From DATJMJ01 sp035503975 (GTDB lineage: Bacteria; Actinomycetota; Acidimicrobiia; Acidimicrobiales; Palsa-688), in NCBI GenBank assembly GCA_035503975.1, contig DATJST010000030.1, positions 1 to 14,444 of the forward strand: DNA of 14,444 bases, read 5' to 3'. Both the position numbers and the translations under genes were made by a program. Of the stretch, positions 7,132-13,748 are shown in pieces. Each line of letters opens with the position of its first letter. Position 1 is the stretch's first letter. The notes under the pieces were generated by a model that searched no databases, was not told the origin of the DNA, and was given only the letters and a program-made list of their open reading frames with translations.

Positions 7132-8190
7132 TCATAACGGCCCGTTCCCGACCGGGATGGTGCTCGGTTCGTCCAGTTCCCTGTCGAGCTGGGCCAGTTC
7201 GGCGGTGAAGCGTGACCTCATGGCGGCCCGATCAGCCTCGTCGAGCCAGCTTGCGTCCACGCCGGTCAGCACAAAATTGCGCACCTGCTCGAGCCCGTAA
7301 CCGAGGGCACCGCACAATCTCACGTACTCCTGGCCGATATCGGTATGGAACATGGTGGGGTCGTCGGAATTGAGCGTCACCCGCAGTCCCGCCCCCACCA
7401 TGCCCTTGATCGGGTGATCGGCGAGGTCGGGCCATCCGTAGACGACTGCGGTGGAGGTTGGGCAGCAGGTGAAAAAGACACCGTCGTCGCGGCAACGAGC
7501 CGTCACTTCGGGCGACCCCAGGATGTGGTAGCCGTGGTCGATCCGCTCGCAACCGAGCTCGTCCAGGCAGGTGACTATGTTCTGTGCCGGGGCGTCTTCG
7601 GAGGCATGGCTGGTCAACCGCAGCCCCTGGGCGCCGGCCAGGCGGTACGCCTCGACGAACTTTTCGGGCGGGTCGGGCGCCTCGGCGCCGTCCATACCAA
7701 GGCCGATGACCTCGGGACGGTCCAGGGCGACCACTTCCTCGACCATCTGACGCGCCTCTGCCGGGTCGTCCTGGCGATAGATGTCGGCGATAAGCCGGCA
7801 CTGCACACCGAGGTCGTGCTCGGCCCCACGAACGCCGTCGATCAGCCCGTCGACGCAGGTGGCCAGGGCCACGCCGCGCCGGGTGTGCAAAGTGGGGTTG
7901 AAGAACATCTCGCGGTACCGCAGGTTGCCGAGTGATACCCCGTCGCTCAACGACTCGTAGGCAGCCCGGGCGAAGTCCTCCCGGTCGATCAGGGTGGACG
8001 AGACCAGGGCGAAGATCTCGAGGAACTCGTAGATCGTCTGGTAATCGTAAAGTCTCGCCACGTCGTCGGTCGGCAAGCCGGTCCCGTGTTTGCGAGCCAG
8101 GTCCGCAAAGGTGGCCGCTCTGACAGTCCCTTCGAAATGACAGTGCAGCTCGACCTTCGGCACCCGGCGGAGGTACTCGGCGAACCTCAA
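7132..8190 (-). CDS. Adenosine/adenine deaminase family protein
   Basis: This 352-residue protein belongs to the adenosine deaminase family (cytoplasmic zinc enzymes that remove the 6-amino group of adenosine, adenine or related compounds). Seen: KVELHCHFEGT (12-22, zinc ligands His16 and His18), GLGMDGAE (163-170), TSHASE (193-198; the usual HAGE with Gly changed to Ser but the acid Glu198 kept), RIDHGYH (216-222, His219) and LNSDDP (273-278, Asp276 and Asp277). All catalytic positions are present. The start is TTG: no ATG or GTG exists between it and the stop of the upstream binding-protein gene, which lies in the same frame 36 bases away. It sits between the binding protein and the permease, so it probably acts on what is imported. 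It may be an adenine deaminase of the fungal Aah1 type, or act on a modified base; motifs alone do not separate these. Confidence 0.88.
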   Translation of the reverse strand: MRFAEYLRRVPKVELHCHFEGTVRAATFADLARKHGTGLPTDDVARLYDYQTIYEFLEIFALVSSTLIDREDFARAAYESLSDGVSLGNLRYREMFFNPTLHTRRGVALATCVDGLIDGVRGAEHDLGVQCRLIADIYRQDDPAEARQMVEEVVALDRPEVIGLGMDGAEAPDPPEKFVEAYRLAGAQGLRLTSHASEDAPAQNIVTCLDELGCERIDHGYHILGSPEVTARCRDDGVFFTCCPTSTAVVYGWPDLADHPIKGMVGAGLRVTLNSDDPTMFHTDIGQEYVRLCGALGYGLEQVRNFVLTGVDASWLDEADRAAMRSRFTAELAQLDRELDEPSTIPVGNGPL

Positions 8191-8226
8191 TGGTCGCCTG
8201 TCCCGGCATACGGGCCCGGCCGGGAC

Positions 8227-9288
8227 CTAGGCCTTGCTGGCACCCTGGTGGACCTCTTGCAGGACCTCGTTCGTGAAGTACTTGGGGCTGCTCTTTATGT
8301 CGACCAGGCTCAGAGTCTTTACGTTAGCGGCCACATCTGCGGAGCTCATCCACATGAGGCCATGTTGGGCCGTGGTGGGCGTCTCGAACAACTTCTGGTA
8401 GGCACCCAGCTCTTTCTGCTGAGTCGGTATGTCGAGCCCGTCGGTCTTGCCGTAGACGTCGACCGTGAGACGGGCGGCCTTCGGGGGGTCGGCGAACGCC
8501 GCTTCCCAACCCTGGACCTCGCCTTTCATCAGCGCCACAACTTGAGCCCGTTCGGCGGGGTCCGAGAGGCTCGACCGGCGGGCGAGGTAGGTACCGCTGT
8601 AGAGCTTGTAGCCGTAGTCGTACAGGAGCCAGGACTTGGTCGCGACGCCCTTGGCTGCGAGCAGGAAAGGCTCGTTGGTGATGAAGGCGTACCAGCCGTC
8701 AACTTCGCCGTCGGCCAGAGGCGTAGGGTCGAACTGGACGGGCACGACGTCCACTTTCGCCAGCGGTATGCCGACCAGCTTGAGGAAGGCCTTGAAAGTA
8801 AGCAGGTTCCCAGCCTGGACACCGATCTTCTTGCCGATCATCGCCTGAGGGCTGTTTATAGGCCGCTTCGCGAGAGACATGATCGCCTGTGGCGCTTTTT
8901 GCATCTGAGCGCCGATGATGACGAGGTCGGCCCCGCTGTCGATGGCGGCAGACGTCAGGTCAGGGCCGCTGATGCCGACCAGGGCCTTCCCGGAGACGAC
9001 AATGGGTTCCACAGACGTGTTCGGGCCGCCGGGTAGCAACGTCACGTCCAGGCCGGAACCGCTGTATAGCCCGTTGCTCTTGGCCATGTAACTCCCGGCG
9101 AACTCGATGTCGTCGATCCAGTCCAGCTGCAAGCTGGCCGAGCCGAGCGACTTGGGCGCAGGTGACGCCCAGGCGGGCCCGCCTTCCGCCATGCTGGCGC
9201 CGGCCATGGCCAGTACGGCCGCGCCCGCGCCTGCTCCGGCCACTTTGCAGAGGAAGTCGCGGCGGTCAATCTTGTCCGAAAATCTCAT
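8227..9288 (-). CDS. NMT1/THI5-like ABC transporter substrate-binding protein with Tat signal
   Basis: This 353-residue secreted protein captures the substrate for the importer outside the membrane. The N-terminus has a twin-arginine motif DRRDFLCK (8-15), an Ala/Gly-rich hydrophobic stretch (16-34) and a likely cleavage site after AWA (residue 41). The mature part begins LQLDWIDDIEFAGSYMAK, which matches the LDWxPNxxHAGxYxA start of ThiY/RibY-type proteins (binders of a thiamine pyrimidine precursor and riboflavin), followed by GLYSGSGLDVTLLPGG and IGKKIGVQAG. The Cys at 14 lies before the hydrophobic stretch and is not a lipobox. The ATG follows a good AAAGGA binding site about eight bases away. 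A strong hairpin lies upstream, after the dioxygenase gene. Cargo is inferred to be a flat N-heterocycle, from the family and from the deaminases around it; sulfonate or nitrate relatives cannot be wholly excluded. Confidence 0.9.
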   Translation of the reverse strand: MRFSDKIDRRDFLCKVAGAGAGAAVLAMAGASMAEGGPAWASPAPKSLGSASLQLDWIDDIEFAGSYMAKSNGLYSGSGLDVTLLPGGPNTSVEPIVVSGKALVGISGPDLTSAAIDSGADLVIIGAQMQKAPQAIMSLAKRPINSPQAMIGKKIGVQAGNLLTFKAFLKLVGIPLAKVDVVPVQFDPTPLADGEVDGWYAFITNEPFLLAAKGVATKSWLLYDYGYKLYSGTYLARRSSLSDPAERAQVVALMKGEVQGWEAAFADPPKAARLTVDVYGKTDGLDIPTQQKELGAYQKLFETPTTAQHGLMWMSSADVAANVKTLSLVDIKSSPKYFTNEVLQEVHQGASKA

Positions 9289-9345
9289 GCCAATTTTCCT
9301 TTCTCGTAACGGTTCCGCGGCTTTGGAGCAAACCCCTCAGGATCG

Positions 9346-9377
9346 CGGGGCGTCCGTGGTCAGGGGACGGCGCCCCG
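9346..9377 (-). other. Strong intercistronic stem-loop between dioxygenase and binding-protein genes
   Basis: CGGGGCG-T-CCGT (9346-9357) pairs with ACGG-CGCCCCG (9367-9377), giving eleven pairs with one bulged base and a nine-base loop, just four bases past the dioxygenase stop. No T-run follows on either strand. It may be a partial terminator or a transcript-stabilising stem that lets the binding protein be made in excess over the other operon products, a common arrangement for ABC importers. Which of these it is cannot be told from sequence. Confidence 0.55.
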
Positions 9378-9380
9378 AGT

Positions 9381-10253
9381 TCAGCGGGCTGCGTTCTTCA
9401 CGAAATCCTTCTCCCCGAAGTCAAGTGGGCGCGCCCCGCCGTACCAGCTGCCGCGTACATGACGACGACGGGCCTCCAAGTCGGTGGCGACCGCAGCCGA
9501 GTGCCACAGATAACAATCGTGGAACAAGATGTCGCCTCGTTGCGCGTACAGTGGCACTTCCCCGGGGACCATCTCGAACCGAAGTGGCATTTCGAAGGGC
9601 GGAGGCGTGATTGTGTATCCTCCAGTGGCCGCAGATCCAGGCGGTACCACCGCTCCGTTCACGTTCTCGTACGGCGCCGGCGTAGCCCACAAGTGGCTCC
9701 CGGGCACGACACGCAGGAAACCGTTGGCGGGGCTCGTTTGGTCGATGTGGACCGTAACCGCTGTCGCCGGCCACATGGGCAAGTGCGGGCTGGACTGCCA
9801 GTCGCTGTGCCAACCGATCCGTTTGTAGCTGCTCTCGGGGCCGGGCCGGGCGTCCTGGTAGACGTACCCGAAAGTCCCGGCCTCAGCCGACCAGCACGAT
9901 GGTCCCAACCAGCGGGCGACGAGGCCGGTGACCGCCTCCGAATGGACGATGTCGTACGCAGTTGGCGACAGCTCCGTTATGTGAACGACGTAATTGGCAA
10001 ACCGGGCCCCCTTTTGCCCTGCACCTTCTTCGATGAGCCGAGTGGTGCCATAGCCTTCAGGCAGCTCGCCCGAGAGGAGCCGCTCTTGCGCGTCGCAGCA
10101 TTCGAGCTCTAGGCGAGAGAGGACGTCTTCGGCCAGGGCTCCGGACAGGACGGCGAACCCGTTCGCCCGGTAGAACCCCTCCAGATTGTCCAGCTCATCA
10201 GCGCTGAAAGACCAGGGGCTCAACCCTCGGAGTAGCGACTGGGCGCCTTGCAC
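9381..10253 (-). CDS. Phytanoyl-CoA dioxygenase (PhyH) family Fe(II)/2-oxoglutarate oxygenase
   Basis: This 290-residue cytoplasmic protein is a member of the PhyH family, which hydroxylates or oxidatively cleaves small molecules (phytanoyl-CoA, ectoine and many others) using Fe(II) and 2-oxoglutarate. Seen: GYGTTRLIEEG (67-77), the iron-binding HxD in GWHSDW (147-152, His149 and Asp151), VVPGSHLW (182-189), typical of the family, GDILFHDCYLWHSA (240-253, where His251 is the likely third iron ligand) and an Arg cluster RRRHVRGSW (262-270) able to hold 2-oxoglutarate. The GTG start has no Shine-Dalgarno sequence but lies exactly six bases after a TACTAT hexamer, so it is probably the first, leaderless gene of the operon that continues with the binding protein, deaminase and permease. 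Hydroxylation or demethylation of the imported compound is an inference from this linkage. Confidence 0.88.
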   Translation of the reverse strand: MQGAQSLLRGLSPWSFSADELDNLEGFYRANGFAVLSGALAEDVLSRLELECCDAQERLLSGELPEGYGTTRLIEEGAGQKGARFANYVVHITELSPTAYDIVHSEAVTGLVARWLGPSCWSAEAGTFGYVYQDARPGPESSYKRIGWHSDWQSSPHLPMWPATAVTVHIDQTSPANGFLRVVPGSHLWATPAPYENVNGAVVPPGSAATGGYTITPPPFEMPLRFEMVPGEVPLYAQRGDILFHDCYLWHSAAVATDLEARRRHVRGSWYGGARPLDFGEKDFVKNAAR

Positions 10254-10259
10254 CGGTGA

Positions 10260-10287
10260 ATAGTAAGCACCGGAATGTTGCGGTCAT
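10260..10287 (-). promoter_or_regulatory. Promoter of the dioxygenase-transporter operon (leaderless)
   Basis: Read on the minus strand there is a -35-like ATGACC (10282-10287, four of six bases of TTGACA), a 16-base spacer and a -10 TACTAT (10260-10265, five of six bases of TATAAT). Six bases separate the -10 from the GTG at 10253, putting the expected transcription start on the start codon. This is the best promoter match in the window. Confidence 0.6.
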
Positions 10288-10446
10288 GTTACTTAAGGGG
10301 CGCCTCAGCCCAAATTAACGAACAGGTAACAGTCGGACGCTATGGCCCCTCCTGCCGGCAGCCATTGGCCCGTTTGCCACTTCGCAGCCCCGCCGGCTGC
10401 CCGGGCAAAGTTCCTGCAAATCGCTGAACCCCGCGCACTCTCGGTG

Positions 10447-10655
10447 CTAGATGGTGCTGATGTTCCCCTCAGGCCACGGCAAGAGGGCGGCTCGAAGTTG
10501 GGAGAAGCGCACCCGTTCTTGTTCCAATCGGACACCAGGGCCATAAATGCCCGCGTTCAAGGTCATTGGAGAGAGACCGCTCGTGCTCGGTCAGATAGGC
10601 GAGCGGCCGGCGAGTCGGCTTTTCCTCCGTAGTCCAATGAGCACGGTCCCTGGCT
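10447..10655 (-). pseudogene. jetD: Remnant of the C-terminus of jetD (Wadjet Toprim/DUF2220 nuclease subunit)
   Basis: Continuing in frame from the jetC piece, the residues RPLAYLTEHERSLSNDLER resemble the segment near the end of JetD proteins. The frame is then lost at a GGG run (10550-10552). Skipping one base restores it, giving GIYGPGVRLEQERVRFSQLR and a short tail to a TAG at 10447-10449; RLEQERxRFS is a hallmark of the JetD C-terminus. JetD is the nuclease subunit of the Wadjet complex that cleaves small circular plasmids. Only about 65-70 of several hundred residues remain, and the Toprim catalytic part is gone. The left edge of the homology with jetC is approximate. The identification is from memory of the family, but the motif match and the jetC-jetD gene order support each other. 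Confidence 0.68.
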
Positions 10656-11331
10656 TTGCAGCGAGCGGCCCCCCAATCGAGCTTGAACTGGTACGCCAGC
10701 GACGCAGCCAGGATCGTGTAAGCCAATTTCTCTTTCTGGCCGCCTGATTTGCCAGCGGAGTCGGTGTAGTGCTCGTACTCACTGTCGTCCTCGCGCCACT
10801 GTTCGGAGGCCGAGAAAAGGGACCATTGGCGGACATCCGTCACTCGCCGCGTCCAGGTACGGTCCAGGTCAGTCATACCTTCCCGGCCCCTGAACCGGTC
10901 GATGATCCCTTCACCTGCAAGAACTTCTGCTCGGAGTACTGGTCGCCCCGGCCGGCTCCGATCACGTGGTCGGTACCTGCACGAAGCTCGGCCCGGAACT
11001 CCCGGACGCCGGTGTTCGGGGTGGGCTCAGGCAAAAGGGCGATGAAACGGCCCGCGTTGTAATCGATATCGACGAGCGAGCGATTAATTGTCTCGATCCG
11101 CTGGCGTATGAGGCTTGCCTGCTTGTTTAGCTGGGCGGCGAAGCTGGCGATGTCACGGATCGTGTTCTGGTTCAGGTAGTCCTTGAACTCTTTTTCAAAA
11201 CGAGGAAGGTCGTCATCCGCCACGCGGCGGTGCAGCTTTCGGTACTCACCGGCAGAGGCGATCGACGGGTCGAAGTCGACCGTCTCGTGGGGGTAGTGTG
11301 AGCGGACATCGCTCATGGCGCCGATGGCCCG
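10656..11331 (-). pseudogene. jetC: Remnant of jetC (Wadjet SMC-like ATPase), truncated and frameshifted
   Basis: Two overlapping minus-strand frames together read as the late part of JetC, the SMC/MukB-like ATPase of Wadjet. The first piece (from about 11331) carries IGAMSDVRSHYPHETVDFD, a coiled-coil stretch, INRSLVDIDYNAGRFI and QYSEQKFLQVK. Adding one base at the GGG run 10907-10909 joins it to IIDRFRGREGMTDLDRTW, then FSASEQWREDDSEYEHYTD and the ABC signature SGGQKEKLAYTILAASLAY. Homology stops at LDWGAARCK (about 10656), so the Walker B motif and everything after it are missing. The N-terminal several hundred residues, including Walker A, are also missing. jetA and jetB are absent. The gene cannot make a working ATPase. 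The frameshifts alone could be sequence errors, but the missing ends could not. Confidence 0.8.
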
Positions 11332-11345
11332 CTGGCAGGAGCAGG

Positions 11346-11392
11346 AGCCTAAAAAGGTTCTGTATGTTAGAACTGTTTTAGTTCTACAGGCT
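11346..11392. repeat. A+T-rich nested inverted repeat at the edge of the Wadjet remnant
   Basis: The core TAGAACTGTTTTAGTTCTA (11368-11386) is a perfect 7-base inverted repeat around a 5-base loop. An outer pair AGCCT (11346-11350) and AGGCT (11388-11392) encloses it. A third arm, GTTCT (11357-11361), can pair with the same AGAAC (11369-11373), so two hairpins compete for the middle arm. On the minus strand the GTTCT/AGAAC hairpin is followed by CTTTTT, like a weak intrinsic terminator pointing into the jetC remnant. It could be a recombination footprint, an old attenuator or an insertion scar. Confidence 0.45.
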
Positions 11393-11738
11393 GACACTAT
11401 GCGGCTGTGGAGTTGTCACCCTTCCCTTACCAGGGCCCGCTCAGTCGGCTGAACAGGACATTTGTCACGGGCGTCTCGCTCCGGGTGGCCTGGATCGGCC
11501 TGAGTCGGTTCGAAATTATGGCCAAGTTTATGGCCACCCGAGCTCGGTGACTCCGCAAGCGGTCGCGCCGTCGCTGGGCCGTGTCCAAAGATTTAGTGAG
11601 TACTCGACGACGGATTTGCCGGCGCTCGCGTGCACCTGAGCCCAGAGACGATTCGCCACGCGGGGCGATGCTCAGCCCGGTCTCGCATTAGAGCGCTAAA
11701 TGGACTGCGCCACAACTGGTCAGGGGTCCACGAGATAT
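11393..11738. other. Stretch of about 345 bases without a recognisable gene
   Basis: No frame on either strand gives a recognised protein. The stretch contains a GACATTTGTC palindrome (11457-11466) and several short repeats, but no clear terminal repeats, transposase fragment, tRNA or promoter. It separates the Wadjet remnant from the ABC exporter genes and may be debris of the same deletion event. Confidence 0.4.
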
Positions 11739-11775
11739 GGGGTCCCTTCGCTGATGAGAGGACCGGAAGGGCCCC
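11739..11775 (-). terminator. Hairpin at the end of the ABC exporter operon, likely terminator
   Basis: GGGGTCCCTTC (11739-11749) pairs with GAAGGGCCCC (11766-11775), ten pairs with one bulge and a 16-base loop, starting at the stop codon of the exporter gene. There is no T-run after it on the minus strand, as is common for actinobacterial terminators. Its place at an operon end is the main support. Confidence 0.5.
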
Positions 11776-13748
11776 TACCCGGCGATGGCGCTCGCGAACT
11801 GCGCCGCGTACAGGCGCGCATAGGCACCCCCCGCCGCGAGCAGCTCCTCGTGCGTACCTTGCTCGACGATCGACCCCGACTCCATCACCAATATGAGATC
11901 GGCATCGCGGATCGTCGAGAGCCGATGCGCGATGACAAAGCTCGTCCGACCATGCCGCAATGCCGCCATCGCGCGCTGGATGAGCACTTCGGTGCGGGTG
12001 TCGACCGAGCTCGTCGCCTCGTCGAGGATGAGGATGGCGGGTTCCGCCAGGAAGGCCCGGGCGATGGTGATGAGCTGGCGCTCCCCCGCCGACACGCTCG
12101 CGCCCTCCTCATCGAGAAGGGTGTCGTAGCCATCAGGGAGCGTGCGCACGAAGTGGTCGACGTGGCTCGCCTGCGCGGCGGCGGCGATCTCCTCTTGCGT
12201 CGCCCCCGGCGCGCCGTAGGCGATGTTCTCGGCGATCGTGCCGCCGAACAGCCACGTGTCCTGCAGCACCATGCCCGTCTTCGAGCGCAGCTCCTCGCGC
12301 CTGAGGCCGGCGATATCGACCCCGTCGAGGGTGATGCGTCCCTCGTCGACCTCGTAGAAGCGCATGAGGAGATTGACAAGAGTCGTCTTGCCGGCACCCG
12401 TCGGCCCGACGATCGCCACCGTCTCGCCGGGATCGACCGCGAGGGACAGCCCCTCGATGAGCGGCTGGTCGGGGAAGTAGGAGAACGAGACGTCCTCGAA
12501 CGCCACCTCGCCCCGGACGACGCGGAGCGGTCGGGCAGCGGCGGCGTCAGGCTCCTGTTCGGTGGCGTCGAGGAGCGCGAAGACCCGCTCCGCGGAGGCG
12601 ACGCCGGACTGGAGCATGTTGGCCATGCTCGCCACCTGGGAGATCGGCTGGCTGAACTGACGCGAATACTGGATGAAGGCTTGCACGGCGCCGAGCGACA
12701 GCTGACCGGAGGCGACCTGAAGGCCGCCAACGACGGCGACGAAGACATAGTTGATGTTGCCGATCAAGGTCATTGCCGGCTGGATCAGCCCCGACACGAA
12801 CTGCGCCTTGAAGCTCGACTGGTAGAGCGACTCGTTGTGCTGTCTGAAGACCGCCTCCGCCTCGTGGCGGCGGCCGAACAGCTTGACCAGCGAGTGGCCG
12901 CTGTACATCTCCTCGATATGGCCGTTCAGCTGCCCGGTCGTCCGCCACTGGTCGACGAAGTTGGGCTGCGCCCGCTTTCCGATCTTGGTGGCGACGATGA
13001 TCGAGAGCGGGACGGTGACGAGCGCGATCAGCGCCAGCAGCCAGGAGATGAGGAACATCGCAACGAGCACGCCAACGATGGTGAGGAGCGACGTAACCAT
13101 CTGGCTGAGCGTCTGCTGCAGCGTCTGGGAGATGTTGTCGATGTCGTTCGTGACGCGCGAGAGGATTTCGCCGCGCGGCTGGCGGTCGAAGTAGCTGAGC
13201 GGCAGTCGAGTGAGCTTCGACTGCACCTTCTCCCTGAGCCGCGCCACCGAGCGCTGGCCCACCATCGCCGTGAGCCGCGCCTGTAGGTAGCTGGCTACGG
13301 AGGCGGCCAGGTAGACGAGGAGTACCTGCAGGAGGATCTTCCCGACGCGGTCGAAGTCGATGCCGTGGGTGATGGGAGTCGACTGCACGAGGTTGGCGAG
13401 CGTGCCCCGACCTGTCTGGCGGAGGTGGGCGACGACCGCCGACTGGCTGACCCCGGCCGGGACCTCCCGGCCGATCACCCCGGCGAAGATCACATTGGTC
13501 GCGTCGCCGAGGAGGCGGGGCCCGAGCACCGAAAGTGCGACGCTGCTGACGCCGAGCACGAGGATCACGACGACACGGACGCGATCGGGCGCCAGCTCGC
13601 CGAGAAGGCGGAACGCGGAGCGCCGGAAGTCGAGCGATTTCTCGGTCGCGCCGCTACCTATCATCCCCCGGGGCCCAAAACCCACTTGGGCACCGCGGCG
13701 CTCGGGGGTGGCCCGCTCGCCGGTGCCGCGCGGTGGGGTCGTACTCAC
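11775..13748 (-). CDS. ABC exporter half-transporter, catalytic-site subunit of a heterodimer
   Basis: This 657-residue membrane protein has an N-terminal six-helix exporter domain (about 50-385; ABC_membrane type, with hydrophobic segments near 59-80, 138-156, 217-255 and 318-345) and a C-terminal ATPase (about 412-650). Seen: Walker A GPTGAGKTT (448-456), Q-loop VLQDTWLFGG (494-503), Walker B ILILDEATSSVD (572-583) with the catalytic Glu, and the switch His in IAHRLST (606-612). The signature is SVSAGERQ (551-558) instead of LSGGQ. Such a degenerate signature is usual in the subunit that keeps catalytic Walker B and H-loop residues, as in TM287/288- or BmrCD-like pairs. The GTG start overlaps the upstream gene by four bases and follows GAGGAGG, so translation is probably coupled. 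It likely exports drugs, lipids or peptides; the cargo is unknown. The first 40 residues are poorly conserved and probably cytoplasmic. Confidence 0.92.
   Translation of the reverse strand: MSTTPPRGTGERATPERRGAQVGFGPRGMIGSGATEKSLDFRRSAFRLLGELAPDRVRVVVILVLGVSSVALSVLGPRLLGDATNVIFAGVIGREVPAGVSQSAVVAHLRQTGRGTLANLVQSTPITHGIDFDRVGKILLQVLLVYLAASVASYLQARLTAMVGQRSVARLREKVQSKLTRLPLSYFDRQPRGEILSRVTNDIDNISQTLQQTLSQMVTSLLTIVGVLVAMFLISWLLALIALVTVPLSIIVATKIGKRAQPNFVDQWRTTGQLNGHIEEMYSGHSLVKLFGRRHEAEAVFRQHNESLYQSSFKAQFVSGLIQPAMTLIGNINYVFVAVVGGLQVASGQLSLGAVQAFIQYSRQFSQPISQVASMANMLQSGVASAERVFALLDATEQEPDAAAARPLRVVRGEVAFEDVSFSYFPDQPLIEGLSLAVDPGETVAIVGPTGAGKTTLVNLLMRFYEVDEGRITLDGVDIAGLRREELRSKTGMVLQDTWLFGGTIAENIAYGAPGATQEEIAAAAQASHVDHFVRTLPDGYDTLLDEEGASVSAGERQLITIARAFLAEPAILILDEATSSVDTRTEVLIQRAMAALRHGRTSFVIAHRLSTIRDADLILVMESGSIVEQGTHEELLAAGGAYARLYAAQFASAIAG

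Noticed and set aside
10305..10544. Minus-strand open frame of 79 codons.
   Set aside because: It overlaps the jetD remnant in a different frame, and the jetD-like residues lie in another frame, so this frame is incidental.
11368..11386. SOS (LexA) box reading of the GAAC...GTTC motif.
   Set aside because: The spacing between GAAC and GTTC is seven bases, not the four of actinobacterial LexA sites, and no damage-response gene follows.
11700..13286. Plus-strand open frame of 528 codons, rich in Asp, Glu, Arg and Leu.
   Set aside because: Exactly antisense to the exporter gene with complete ABC motifs; such long antisense frames are common in G+C-rich DNA.
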